From: Hoplostethus atlanticus
Taxonomy: Eukaryota; Chordata; Actinopteri; Trachichthyiformes; Trachichthyidae
Direction of reading: 5' to 3'
NCBI GenBank assembly: GCA_034670405.1
Contig: JAXDDX010000119.1
Span: 439,501-503,500 of the forward strand
Length of the DNA: 64,000 bases
Shown: positions 14,301-24,419 of the stretch, piece after piece
Position numbering within the stretch: position 1 is the first letter of the stretch
Layout: every line of letters starts with the position of its first letter
Notes under the pieces: model-generated
Databases searched by the model: none
Seen by the model: the letters and a program-made list of their open reading frames with translations, nothing else
Told to the model about the DNA's origin: nothing
Program-made: the position numbers and the translations under genes

Positions 14301-17300
14301 CTGTCAAGGACTGGATGTCCAAACATGTTCTTCAATTAAATTGGGACAAAACTGAAGTCCTAGTTATAGGTCCTGAGAGTGCATCCAGACTAATTCATTT
14401 TAACAAGTTGTTTAGTGATATAATTTCTCTTTTTCCAATGCAAATCAAGTTCTTTCCTGAATCAAGTGTCATGAAAGTAATCCTGCATAATCTGTAAAGA
14501 CAAATACGTGCTTATAGCACATTTGCTGTAAAGGTTAGCTCACAATACCTCTATCATGTGTGAGACAGAATAGCTTACAGGAGAACGCGTATACTGAGTA
14601 TACTGTGCTCTTTATAAATGTTGCTCAGGGTCAGCCTCGTAGATGTACGAGACCTTTGGTGCAGATTATCCATTAGAGTCAGTTTACTCTATGAATAACA
14701 TGTCACACAGTCTCCAGTAATCCCAGTGCCATCGTGTAGTTATTTGCTGTGATCTGATACAGGTGGTGTTAATAGCCTGCCCTCTCCCAGTGTGCCTCCT
14801 ACCCTCTGTCAGCTATATGGGAGTTCATCGTTCCCTGTGCTCCACTGTACAGGAACTGTTATCACCTCCTACTTATTGATGTGTATAATGTAAAGGGCAA
14901 GTGAATATAACTACCACTGCTGCTGATCATGATGTCAATGTAGGCGCACTGTAAATTGGGTACAACCAACATGCTGAGAATGAAAACTAAATGTGTTCAT
15001 TTGTGTTTATTTAAAGGGGCTATGTGTAGCATTTCTCAAAATTAAGATAACATTTCCCATAAACCCCATTGCTTCCTGTTGAAAAGAGGATGTTGCTACT
15101 TGTCCCCCCTCCTCCTCTCCACTAAGGTTTGTTTTCATATTGCTTTATTGAATATGTTGGAAGTGATTTTTCCATCAGCCTTTCACTCCCTCCATCATCT
15201 GCCATTGCCAGAAACTCTGAAAGCTTTAGCTTTGTTTGACCACAAGTAGAACAGCATCCGCTTCCTGTTTTGTGCCGTAAAGCAATATCCCTTTGTGTCG
15301 TAAAGCAATCCAGCAGATTTCCCACCAAATGTAAAATGCAGTGTAGGGGCCGCTAGAGGCTAACAGTCTTCTTGGCAATGGTCTTGTTTGTTTACAGTAT
15401 TTATATTAAGGTCTCAAAATTAATGTGGTAATGATTTATTGATGGTAAAATGCTAAATGTAGCACCTTTAATTTTAAATCTACCATCCATACAACTTGTA
15501 ACTGCCCTCCTCTCTTCCCTATTCGGTAGGGCATATACGGTGCAATAATCTAGTTGACGCTGTGCCAGTTTGACAGCACCGGTCCCTGTGCTGTGTATAA
15601 CCCAGAGCCACGAGTCATCTGTTATTTACATTTCTGAGGGTGCCCTTCCATCCATCCAGGAATGAAAAGGAGGAGAGGTGGAAGGGATTTCCACACCACA
15701 AAAAGGGAAAGGACAAAGGGATAGCGGTGGGGAGAGGAAAGGAAAGTGACAGGGGGAAGGGTGATATTTATAGACAAGTAAAAGGCCAGCAATGATGCAG
15801 TCTGTTTACTCCTCGGCAGATATGGTGACACAGAAGCATGGGGCTGACAAAAGACACACCTGATATTTGTTTTCACATTTATCAGGTTAATATTGGCCTT
15901 TTATTAAAAACAGTCAGTGTCATCCACCTCTGATATGATACAGTTTGTTCGATTACATATTAACTGTATAGTTGATCAACGCTACACTGATTGTCTATGG
16001 GAAGCTCTAAATCTGAATTGATTATAAGGATGAATTATTATTATTATTATTATTATTGTTGTTATACTTATTATTATTGGTTTCAATGGAGAGGTTAAGT
16101 GTCCAATAAGCAATGTATTACTTTTTGAATAACAAGCCCAAGACTAATCCCATGAATGATCAAATAACCTCCATGACCGTGCTGTTCAAGGGTTATGGGT
16201 TATCATCAGGACCTATGAATCACTAGATGGATTTAGTCACTTGTCGTGATTGGAATATTCCCAGCCCTCTAAGCTGTCACTCCCACCAGGACCATTTACA
16301 TTGGAAGGATTTAACAGTATATTGGTGTTTCCTGTGTGTGTTACAAATGTCTGATTCTTTCTTCAAAAAAGACTTTTTGGATGTTCCCACCTGATGAAAA
16401 TCAACTCAGTCAAAATGTTCCAATATTTACAATAATACAATAATGCAATATATATATATATATATAAATAATATAATACAATATATTTAGTTAGTGTGTA
16501 AAGACTGTTATGTAGATTTACTTTGAGATTTACAATTTAGTCCTTGTCTAGTGCCAGTGAAAGAGGTATAACCATGGATGTAGTGGAGGGTAAACCCACC
16601 TAAATTCAGCTTACCCATCTTGTATTTACAAAATAGAGCAGACCCACCATTTGAGGCTGACAGGAATCTTAATCATGTAAAGTAACAGTGTACATCATAG
16701 TAAGTAGCATCAAACCGATGTTAAGTTAAATGAGGAAAGGGCCTTTTAATGTTTTCATATTTTTGTCTAACGCTGATCACCGGCTTGAGGTCAGAGTTTA
16801 CCCACCTTTTTGTTTACCATGATATCACTGGGTATAACGTCACTATATTGAATTACAAATGTCATATTACCATCTAACGTCAAGAAACATTAATTTGAAT
16901 AAAAGCACTATAATCTGTTACTGTGCAAATACATTATGTCGAATGAATAACCACATGTCTTTCAAATCTGAGCACACACACACGCAAACAAACAAACACT
17001 CAGGCGCACGGGGTTGCAGAATAGACTGATGTATTTGCGTGCTGTCCATTTGACCAGGGTTATATTTTTATTGCAGTAATATATCACAGTAATATTTTGA
17101 TTGACGGTTAAGCAGTATCACTACTACATAGCGGTGATGGTAATGGTCTGAAAATACACCACAGTGGCCGCGCTAATCCTCAAGCAGGAGAGATTACTCA
17201 GCTTTTCACTACATTTAGCTCTCCTACTTTACCTTCAGCTTTCCTCGCTGTTTAATACTGAGCTCCTTCTCTTTCCTTAATCTCTGTTATTTTTTCTGTG

Positions 17301-19198
17301 TCTCTTTCTCTCCATCTTTTTTGTTTCTTACAGTACTTTCCCACTCCGCTCTGTCACAGTGCAGTAACTCCCCCTCATAGTCACTCAGTCCAGCCAGACA
17401 CCTCTCCTTTCATTACCTGGAAATCCTGCTGTGTCCTGTACAGTATGTTGATGTCCTGCAATGCTATAAACAGCACTATAAACACTGCCAGCGTGTGTCT
17501 AGTGCTCTCTTGATAGTCAGCTCAGATTCAAGTCAACCTTTTTGCAGATGATATTGGTTGAGTTAACCCCAATGGAAAGAATGATAGTTTTTCTGAATGC
17601 AAGTAACATTAGAAGCCCAGTGAAAAGGCAAGGAGTAAGAGAGGAACTAGCTAATATTATGAAGCTTAGCGCTCATCTATCAACTGAAAAAATGCTACCT
17701 AGCCATGCTAAGTTATCTAGGTCAGTGGTTCTCAATCCTGGTCCTCGGGGCCCACAGCCCTGCTGGTTTTCTTTCCTACCAGGTATTTAATTGCTTTCAC
17801 CTGTGCCAGGTGTAAATCAGTGCCTGATGAGATGGCTGGAATGAAAACCAGCAGGGCTGTGAGCCCCGAGGACCATGATTGAGAACCACTGAGCTAGGTT
17901 AGCTAGTTAGCCTAGTTGGCCTTCCAAGTTCAAACTAGCCGTACTAGCTATCTAGGTAAGCTAGTTGCTGACCTTCCAATTTCACAAACGTAAAAAAATT
18001 CATTATCATTCATATTTATTATTTATATTTTGAACTTCTTCACATACTTGTTCAATTTGGCCAGTTAACTAACTTGTGAAAATCTAAAATCGGTGGCTCT
18101 TTGGCTCCGCCCACTGAAGTTTAACTCAACCAATGAGGTTATTTCTGCCTCCAAGAAATGTTTTCAGAACTAAAACTCCAATCTGCAACTGTTTCTGTGT
18201 TAAAAATTGTATGGACGCTTACACTTACACAATACACATCTCTCTCACACTCATACACACTCATACTCTTCTACATGGACACACACAAGTAACTATATAT
18301 GTCTTGTCTTCTGTGTTTGTTATTAAAAGATTATGCATAGGTTGGGTGTAATAGGAGCTTTTACAGCAAACCCTATGTCTCATAAACACTTTCACACACT
18401 CTCTCACACACATACATACACACACCATGGCTGACCTTCCTTGGCACCAGCCCCACCCCTATTCTGAGCTATGCTTTAAGCTGCACGTGGGCATTGTAAA
18501 CATCTGACTCAATAGAATAATCTTGTGAGAGTAGCAACAGGGCTGGGCAGATAGGGAGAGAGGAGGATCAACCAGAGGGATCTTGGGAGAACTGGAGACA
18601 CTGGAGACCGGAGACTATGGAAATAGTTTGTCTCAAGTATATTGAAATTCAGGAAAAGAGTAAAAAAACAGGACATACACACTAGGGTTAGACTGATATA
18701 TTGGTTTGCCATTGTTGTAGACCAATATCAGCCTTTCTGGGCTAAATGGGCTATCAGCCGGTCAGTGTCGTCCACATCTGATATGATGGGTATGATGCAG
18801 TTACTCTGTTTACATATTCATTGTAGAATTCATTATTATTATTTTTTTATTTTTATTTTTATATTATGACATGACAAGAATATAATTGTTATTCTGAATA
18901 CTTGTTATTTTGAAAGAATCAGTATCGACCTTCAAAAACGGCCCTTAACATGCAAAGATAAACAAACAAATGTCAAATATACAGAGCAAAAGTTATGCCG
19001 ATGTACTGATCAAGAGAGTCATGGCAGGTCAGTCAGACTTACCGGTTTTGGCTTGGTGGTGAGGCCCAGGTGGTCCTGGTCTAACTCTTCTTTTTCTTCC
19101 CATGCTCCTCCGCTGTCTCCGTTGGACGAAGGAGCAACTTGGAGCTCCTTGACCTGCCCGGCCATCACCTGCACAGGGTCCAGACTCATCTTCACCAT
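3990..19198 (-). CDS. nt5c1a: Cytosolic 5'-nucleotidase 1A, complete gene in six coding exons
   Basis: Spliced coding sequence of six exons: 19198-19043, 10095-9928, 9761-9632, 6422-6300, 4617-4433 and 4346-3990. They sum to 1119 bp with consistent phases (0,0,1,1,0) and encode 372 residues, close to the roughly 368 I recall for human NT5C1A. The family hydrolyses AMP (and other nucleoside monophosphates) to adenosine and phosphate in the cytosol and is ADP-activated, mainly in muscle and heart. Recognisable blocks are [17 protein letters not shown] (from residue 53), [27 protein letters not shown] (217-230, a HAD-like DxD motif with D218 and D220), TARSAASSG (288-296) and FDDQMFHV (334-341). 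The start ATG is the first in frame: a TAG lies upstream with no ATG between. The a paralogue is preferred over nt5c1b because hpcal4 lies next upstream in the same orientation. Exon-intron structure is inferred from splice motifs and protein similarity, not transcripts. Confidence 0.95.
4433..4617 (-). CDS. nt5c1a: nt5c1a coding exon 5 (HAD-like catalytic motif)
   Basis: Encodes residues 194-254 after a split Gly193. It carries [19 protein letters not shown], the most conserved segment of the family and the likely phosphohydrolase aspartate motif (D218/D220). Acceptor TTCAG at 4619-4618, donor CAC|GTATGT at 4432-4431, 185 bp. Confidence 0.93.
5593..6257. mobile_element. Possible hAT-like non-autonomous element in nt5c1a intron 4
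   Basis: Left end CAGTGTTGGGGAGTATTTTC and right end (read inward on the other strand) CGATGTTGGGGAAGCGACTT share the GTTGGGGA core of common fish hAT termini. No transposase frame is visible inside and target duplications are unclear, so this is a decayed element at best. Confidence 0.4.
6300..6422 (-). CDS. nt5c1a: nt5c1a coding exon 4
   Basis: Encodes [20 protein letters not shown] and then [20 protein letters not shown]. Acceptor CCCCAG at 6424-6423, donor GAGG|GTGAGC at 6299-6298, 123 bp, phase 1 at both ends. The 5' boundary makes the split codon AAC (Asn152), where human has Asp. Confidence 0.92.
7525..7814. repeat. Dispersed repeat copy, TTAA-flanked (copy 1 of 3)
   Basis: Lies in nt5c1a intron 3 (9631-6423). 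It contains ACTGGCCACACTGTTTGATT followed by a GACA...TCTCTGGGA stretch. The same core recurs near 36330 and, inverted, near 51590. TTAA sits at both ends (7521-7524 and 7815-7818) with weak terminal inverted similarity, as in a MITE. Confidence 0.5.
9358..9500. repeat. Dispersed non-coding repeat fragment
   Basis: Contains AATCTTGTTTTTCTCAAA, repeated exactly near 46243-46260. Flanking bases also show similarity (…CTGTCAATGGAGTGAGATGA against …CTGCCGACAGGGTCAAGTAA). Probably a decayed MITE family. Confidence 0.35.
9632..9761 (-). CDS. nt5c1a: nt5c1a coding exon 3
   Basis: Begins [15 protein letters not shown] after acceptor GACAG at 9763-9762 and ends NTLNHH plus one base before donor A|GTGAGT. 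130 bp, residues 109-151 and the first base of codon 152. [14 protein letters not shown] corresponds to the FDIVLMTNNHAQVG block of the human protein. Confidence 0.92.
9928..10095 (-). CDS. nt5c1a: nt5c1a coding exon 2
   Basis: Residues 53-108. Acceptor CTGCAG|CCC at 10097-10096, donor AAG|GTCAA at 9927-9926, phase 0 at both ends, 168 bp. It carries [21 protein letters not shown] and [11 protein letters not shown], which match human NT5C1A closely. Confidence 0.93.
13294..13328. repeat. Perfect inverted repeat (hairpin)
   Basis: CACATTTTCACAGGTT is followed by a 3-base spacer and its exact reverse complement: 16 bp arms, no mismatch. It lies in nt5c1a intron 1, just before a short direct repeat of TGCTACCTCTTG. 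No terminator role is expected in this eukaryotic context. Confidence 0.7.
13905..14400 (+). pseudogene. Decayed non-LTR retrotransposon reverse transcriptase fragment
   Basis: Translation gives [16 protein letters not shown], then VFGISG-like [35 protein letters not shown] and [10 protein letters not shown] (the YADD box is at 14219-14230). These are motifs of jockey/CR1-L2-type reverse transcriptases. It is broken by in-frame stops (TAA after TGL near 13949, TAA at 14165-14167), and the segment that should carry the motif A aspartate is deleted between LVLLD and the WFGISG block. Inactive relic on the strand opposite to nt5c1a. Confidence 0.8.
15015..15467. mobile_element. MITE-like element flanked by TTAA
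   Basis: TTAA at 15011-15014 and 15468-15471 flank termini AGGGGCTATGTGTAGCATTT and, inverted, AGGTGCTACATTTAGCATTT (16 of 20 matching). No open frame. TTAA duplication fits a piggyBac-type or similar non-autonomous element. It lies in nt5c1a intron 1. Confidence 0.55.
15895..16075. repeat. Dispersed repeat copy with ATT microsatellite
   Basis: CAGTGTCATCCACCTCTGAT followed by ATGATACAGTTTGTTCGATTACATATT recurs in similar form at 18755-18820 and 54345-54400. An (ATT)n tract near 16026-16060 ends it. Confidence 0.45.
17723..17891. mobile_element. hAT-type MITE with 8 bp target duplication
   Basis: Termini CAGTGGTTCTCAATCCTGGT and inverted CAGTGGTTCTCAATCATGGT. The repeat continues inward to make a nearly palindromic 169 bp element. 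Flanks ATCTAGGT (17715-17722) and AGCTAGGT (17892-17899) match at 7 of 8 bases, as expected for the 8 bp duplication of hAT transposons. CAGTGGTTCTCAA is a known hAT/Charlie-like terminus. No transposase inside. Confidence 0.8.
18680..18870. repeat. Dispersed repeat copy (GATATATTGG... family)
   Basis: Begins near GGGTTAGACTGATATATTGG, then CAATATCAGCCTTTCTGGGC and GTCAGTGTCGTCCACATCTG; related to segments at 15.9 and 54.35 kb. The motif string resembles a repeat I recognise as common in fish genomes. Ends in AT-rich simple sequence. Confidence 0.45.
19043..19198 (-). CDS. nt5c1a: nt5c1a coding exon 1
   Basis: Encodes residues 1-52, beginning [10 protein letters not shown] and ending TTKPKP. 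Donor CCG|GTAAG lies at 19042-19041, phase 0. An in-frame TAG lies upstream with no intervening ATG; a second in-frame ATG at 19189 is an alternative start. This N-terminal segment is poorly conserved in the family. The AWEEKEE stretch resembles the VWEEAK block of the human protein, and the final KPKP leads into the conserved PKPEN of exon 2. Untranslated sequence and upstream promoter are not delimited. Confidence 0.85.
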
Positions 19199-19608
19199 AG
19201 AGAATCCCCCGTCCCTGCCGTCCCAGAGGTGCCTCCCGTTTACTATGCTGACCTAACTGCTCTACCTATGGTAAACTTTTGGCGTGACCAAATGTCCCGC
19301 AACAGTCCATAGCCCTGTGAAGCAGAAGAAGTGTGAAGAGCGAAAGCGTTCACCCCGTCTGTATCCCGTCCACCTGTCTGTATCCTTTTTCCTCAAGAGG
19401 ATTATTGCTTACTGCATCCAAGTGGCGCACCAGACCATGAGGCAAGCTCGCTGTTACACAATCTCTCCTATGCACCTTATCTCAACCATTCTAGCATATT
19501 GTCTTTATCATACACACAGCCTCTCCCTGTTAGGCACCCACACATACAGATTGACACTGTCACACACACAGGCGCAGTGAGTCTGTTGCAGGCTGCAATC
19601 TACCAACT

Positions 19609-19663
<55 letters not shown>

Positions 19664-20270
19664 TTGCTTTTCCCCCACACAGTCCCATTCAATCACCCTC
19701 ACAGCTCCCTGGCTTCAATCCCCCAAGCTCCTCCCACTGACCAATCACAGCCTTCATTCCTTATTCAGAGAGCCCTGCCCCCCCCCATTGACCATTGTGA
19801 TGGTGCAATTCCCCAAGAGGCTCATGGGATATGCAGCCGCACACTGAGCACACTGCAAAAAATGAAATCATTTAGTGTAGTATAACAACTTAACAATCTT
19901 TGCTTTTCCTTAAAAGTGAGTGAGATGATTTCACTTGTTTCCCACTGCAAATCAACTTGTTTCAAGAAATATGTATAGAAACAAAGCATGCTTCTCCTTT
20001 TGAAAATAGAGAAAAAACCATACAATCCACAGTCCTGTCAATATTTGATTATGGAGACGCTTTGCATCCGCAAGCTGCACTGTCACTTTGTCACGAAAAG
20101 GTCTATAGAATTATATCAGCCCCCGTTTGCAGAATTAAATATGAGACAAAATTACTTGTTAAGATGGACACTTTTTGCAGCGAAGCTCGCTTCTCCTCCT
20201 CTCCTCGTAATCTCTTATCTGATCTGAGGTGTCAACAAGCTGCACCTGTTTTCATAGTCGATAGCCCTCA
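19199..20270. other. Region upstream of nt5c1a, repeats only
   Basis: Would contain the nt5c1a promoter, but I see no TATA box or CpG-rich block that defines it. It holds a (TC)n tract (about 19612-19660), a fragment starting CACTGCAAAAAATGAAATC (19852-19990, resembling a fish hAT MITE terminus) and the LINE 3' relic listed next. Confidence 0.5.
20020..20262 (+). pseudogene. Possible LINE reverse-transcriptase C-terminal fragment
   Basis: One frame reads QSTVLSIFDYGDALHPQA and then HEKVYRIISA, resembling the STVLPVLDYGD...VYHSALRFIT segment after the RT domain in fish LINEs. The frame decays quickly and the fragment stops just before the piggyBac-like element. Identification rests on this short block only. 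Confidence 0.4.
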
Positions 20271-20823
20271 TTAACCCTTGTGTTGTGTTCGTTTCCTGTT
20301 ACCTACTTTAGTGTTCCCGGTCAAAAATGACCGACCCATTATAACTGTTTATAAATCTATCATTATACATATATTATCACCTGATGTTGTACTAGATCTT
20401 TTTATCAACTTCATTTCTAGTATTTATGACAGGTTTTGCACTTCTCTTTTGAACTTCTGGCCTGTAGGCCTCATTGACCTGATCTTATACAACTCGTTTT
20501 TGAGTAGAAATAGCATAATTTATGTATTATTTTGACTATAGTCAATACCAGAGGAAACATACTGTACTATTTATCACTGACTACCTTGTGTGAAAGTTTA
20601 GACAGCACATTTGTTTTGAAACCCTTTCAATTTTTTAAAAAGTGGCACAAAATAACATCTGTGGTGTTCCCGGTCAAAACTGACCGTTGTGACTTTTTTA
20701 GTAAAGAAAGGTCATAGACCTAAAACTATTTACACATTAACACTTTACCACATTGCTGAACATATTAGAGAACAACAGTAACAATGTCAATATGAGTAAC
20801 AACAACAGAAACACTAATAAGGT

Positions 20824-20990
20824 TCATGCACATGATTGACAATAGGTGATGGTTTTTGCATGAGCCTTGCAAATGTGTGCACTGCATTTTAGACACACAA
20901 TGCTCGTTTTGACGTCTCTTGGTGCACACAGTGTGCATCTCTTCCTTTTGTCTCTTCTGTCTGTGGTTCTGGCCCTTCTATGTCTCTCAC
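20824..20990 (-). pseudogene. piggyBac transposase C-terminal cysteine-rich remnant
   Basis: The minus strand reads RKRCTLCAPRDVKTSIVC and then LKCSAHICKAHAKTITYC. The CxxC...CxxC...CxxH spacing matches the zinc-binding tail of piggyBac transposases. Only about 55 residues align; the catalytic region upstream is absent. The TTAA-bounded element around it supports the assignment. Confidence 0.7.
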
Positions 20991-21239
20991 CAATCCGGCT
21001 GAGGGTAGTGCTTTGGTCATTGTGCTGCCACAGAATGAATGTTGAGCAAGGCCCTACGGAAGCTTTATATACCTGAGCTGCGGGAAAGTTTCTGTATATT
21101 ATTGCAACAATGTTATAGTATTTTGTCTGAAAGGTTCCCATGGGGGAAAGACTCTATTGGGGAAAGGTTCCTGATCAAGATTCTAATGGGGAAAGGTTCC
21201 GGGTTGCCAGGGAAACTCAAGAAGGGGGGTGAGGTCTCG

Positions 21240-21265
21240 GTGTGTGTGTGTGTGTGTGTGTGTGC
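21240..21265. repeat. TG microsatellite inside the piggyBac-like element
   Basis: A short TG run ending TGCGCACACATGCACATGCA. It interrupts the element and probably arose after insertion. Confidence 0.8.
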
Positions 21266-21598
21266 GCACACATGCACATGCATATAGGGGTCTGGGAGTG
21301 GCAGTGTGTCCACCTGATGGATGGACATGTTCCTGAACTCTCAATTTCTCCTGCTTGTAGTCTCACCCATTCATTTCCAATGGCCGGTCATTTTTGACCG
21401 GGAACACCACAGATGTCACAAAGTTAAATAAAACACCCAAAATTTAATGAAAATGATCTAAATTTATTTTGTGTGTTCAGATGCCCTGTGTGGACAAAGT
21501 CATGGAGATTTATTCCAATCAGATGAAATAAACTAAAGATTTCAGACATAAAAGTTGTAAATCGGTCAGATTTGACCGGAACACAACAGGAGGGTTAA

Positions 21599-22721
21599 GT
21601 TATTAGCAATCTGTTTGAGTATGCTGGAAAGGAGGAACGTTCCAGGCAGAGGAAAGTATAAAGAGTGTGAATTGGAAACATAGGGACGTAATTCAGGGAG
21701 AGAGTGAGAGTGAGAGAGGGGGTGATTAGGGAATGGGGAGTTAAATTAGCCTTAAGATGGGGGGTAATGGATGTAACCTTCACTTAAAACCAAGGTTGCA
21801 TGCCAAGTGAAATAGAGGGCCATTAGAGTCTGTACTCATCCATGTTGAAGGCAGCCCTGTGCCAACCAGCAGGTTTATTGCCTTGTGTTTTATAGTCCTG
21901 TTTTATACAACTGAGGTGACCTGACAAAATTCCTTCCTTGTCTTTCAATCGCTGGGAAACTGTGGTGTGTGCTTGCATTTTGTCACACCTGTCAAAGGGT
22001 AGCAGACTAGCGGACCTGAGTGCAGAACACAGAGGCAGAGGTTGATGGCAGTTTAACTGGTTTATTGAAGGGTTCACCAGAGATGGGAGGAATAGGGAAG
22101 GCTGGAGATGACCGGAGGAATGGAGATGGCGAGGCGGCGTGATAGACGGGGCGGGGGGCGAAGATGGGTGAGTAGCAGGCAGGCTAGCAGGCAGGCTAGC
22201 AGGCAGGCTAGCAGGCAGGCTGAGTTCCTGGAGTGCGGGAGACAGAGCAGGTATTAGAGGAAGCAAACACGGGGGAAACAAGCCTAGGCGATGTCGAACA
22301 CGAAGAAAGGCTGGAAAGTAGCTACCTCTCAAGCAACAATCTGGCGATGAGTGGGAGGGAAACCGGGGTTGATATGCAGGAGAGATGATGGAAGCCAGGT
22401 GTGTGTGGTAGAGGAGCTGATGAGCAGGTAACGGGGAGGAGTGTAGGACCCTGGGAGGCGGCAGGACAGGAACACCCATACACAGCCACACACACACACA
22501 CAAACACAGAGAGGGACAGAACCAGAGGCATGGAACACAGGAGACATAATAGGCAGGGGCACGGCCTGACAACACCTTGGCTATTGTAACTCTCCGTGCA
22601 GCTCCCTGTCTTACCCAGCACACTAAATCCAGATAAGAGTCAATCCAAAATGCTGTAGTCAAACTCCTGACAGGAAGTAAGAACAGACAGCAGATTACCC
22701 CCATTGGCTTCACTTCACTGG
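21599..22721. other. Intergenic, no gene; probable repeat with 12 bp tandem units
   Basis: A 12-mer GCAGGCAGGCTA is repeated about four times near 22174-22220. The flanking TGTCACACCTGTCAAAGG (about 21981) and CACGGCCTGACAACACC (about 22560) look like ends of a dispersed repeat, but I cannot name it. The long minus-strand open frame here is translated repeat and is rejected as a gene. Confidence 0.45.
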
Positions 22722-22724
22722 CTG

Positions 22725-22877
22725 TAGTAGTAGTAGTAGTAGTAGCAGCAGTAGCAGTAGTAGCAGTAGTATTAGTAGAAGTAGTAGTAGTAGTAGTAGC
22801 AGCAATAGTAGTAGTAGTAGTAGTAGCAGTAGTAGCAGTAGTAGTAGTAGTAGTAGTAGCACTAGTAGTAGTAGTAG
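22725..22877. repeat. Long (AGT/AGC)n trinucleotide microsatellite
   Basis: About 150 bp of TAG/CAG triplets with few interruptions, directly upstream of the L2-like element. In one frame it gives a poly-leucine open frame, which is not a gene. Confidence 0.9.
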
Positions 22878-23094
22878 TTGTTTGTCCAGGCAGCGTGGAG
22901 GAAGGTTGCTTAGCAGCCTCCTCTTCCTGTTCATTGGCCAGTGTGGTGTTGACTCAGGGTGGATAAGAAGAAAGTCTTGCTTTGTAGCTGAATCCCAACG
23001 TCTTTGTGTCCAGAGTCACTACAGGCAGGTTCTGACCTCGCTGACTTCAGGTCAAAAATGTCTCGAAAAATGTCTCTTTAACATGCTGATGTCT

Positions 23095-24379
23095 CTTCAA
23101 CATCTCCCTGGCTGAGTCTGTGGTCCCCGCCTGCTTCAAGAGATCCACTATTGTCCCTGTGCCCAAGAATGCTTCTCCAGCATGCTTGAATGACTACCGA
23201 CCGGTGGCCCTCACCTCGGTGGTCATGAAATGCTTCGAGAGGCTGATAAAGGACTACATCTGCACCTTCCTCCCTTGCTCCATGGACCCGCTGCAGTTTG
23301 CTTATCGTCCCAACAGATCCACGGATGATGCTGTCTCCCAGGTACTGCACACCACACTTTCTCATCTGGACAGCCGGAAGGGGGGCTATGTGAGACTGCT
23401 GTTCATTGACTATAGTTCAGCTTTCAACACCATAGTCCCCACCAGACTGGCTGGCAAGTTGATTGAGCTGGGACTGAACACCCCCCTGTGTGCCTGGATC
23501 CTGGACTTCCTGACCGCCAGGCCCTAGGTGGTCAGGGTGGGCAGACACACCTCCAACCCCCTCACCCTGAACACAGGATCCCCCCAGGGTTGCGTCCTCA
23601 GCCCCCTACTGTACTCCCTGTACACACATGACTGTGTGGCCAGGTTCAGCTCCAACACCATCATTAAGTTTGCGGATGACACAGTGGTGGTGGGCCTGAT
23701 CTCCAACAACGACGAGAAGGCCTACCTGGAGGAAGTTGCTGATCTGTCACTCTGGTGCCAGGACAACAGCCTCCTCCTGAATGTCACCAAAACTAAGGAG
23801 CTGATTGTGGACTTTAGGAGGACACAACATCAGAGGACGTACTCACCACTGGGGATTAATGGGAATACTGTGGAGAGGGTGAGCAGGTATAAATACCTGG
23901 GAGTCCACATCACCGAAGATCTCACATGGTCCACACACACTGACACTCTGGTGAGAAAGGCAAGGCAGCGCCTTTACCACCTCAGGCAACTGAGGAAATT
24001 TAAAGTCTCCCGGAGGATCCTTCAGTCCTTCTACTCTGGAGCTGTGGAGAGCATCCTGACAGGAAGCATCACTGCCTGGTTTGGCAGCAGCTCCGCTCAG
24101 GACAGGAAGGCTCTGCAGAGAGTAGTGCGTTCGGCTGAACGCACTATTGGAACTACACTCCCCACACCAGGAGGTGCAGAACCAGAGCCTGCAGGATCAT
24201 GAAGGATCCTCACCACCCCAACAACGGACTGTTTCAGCTGCTGCGGTCAGGCAAGCGCCTCCGTAGTCACGCTGCCAAAACAGAGAGACTGAGACGGAGT
24301 TTCTTTCCTCAGGCCATCAGGACTGTGAACTCTGACCTCACCAGGGCCCCCACCAAGACACACACACTGCCCCTCTTAT

Positions 24380-24419
<40 letters not shown>

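Larger units (their letters stand above)
10096..19042. other. nt5c1a intron 1 (8.9 kb, non-coding)
   Basis: Large first intron between the N-terminal exon and the conserved exon 2. It holds TG repeats (11312-11364), G-rich stretches, an AT-rich block (10440-10800), a perfect hairpin (13294-13328), a LINE relic (13.9-14.4 kb), a TTAA-flanked MITE (15.0-15.5 kb) and an hAT-type MITE (17.7 kb). The open frame at 12490-13011 shows no recognisable domain. Confidence 0.8.
20275..21594. mobile_element. piggyBac-like transposon, decayed and non-autonomous
   Basis: A 1320 bp element flanked by TTAA on both sides (20271-20274, 21595-21598). Termini are CCCTTGTGTTGTGTTC and, inverted, CCCTCCTGTTGTGTTC (14 of 16 matching), the TTAA plus CCCT signature of piggyBac. 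A minus-strand remnant of the transposase C-terminus lies at 20824-20990. Four 16 bp palindromes of form CGGTCA-N4-TGACCG sit at 20318, 20671, 21385 and 21563. Most of the transposase, including the DDD catalytic core, is missing, so the copy is not autonomous. Confidence 0.85.

Noticed and set aside
21823..22713. Minus-strand open frame of 296 codons
   Set aside because: Composed of repeat DNA (12 bp tandem units, CA tract) with biased Pro/Leu/Ser composition, no domain and no splice context.
22710..22934. Poly-leucine open frame
   Set aside because: Direct translation of the AGT/AGC trinucleotide microsatellite.
23120..24202. Reverse transcriptase as a functional host gene
   Set aside because: Internal TAG, frameshift, missing endonuclease and a LINE 3' tail show it is a retrotransposon pseudogene.
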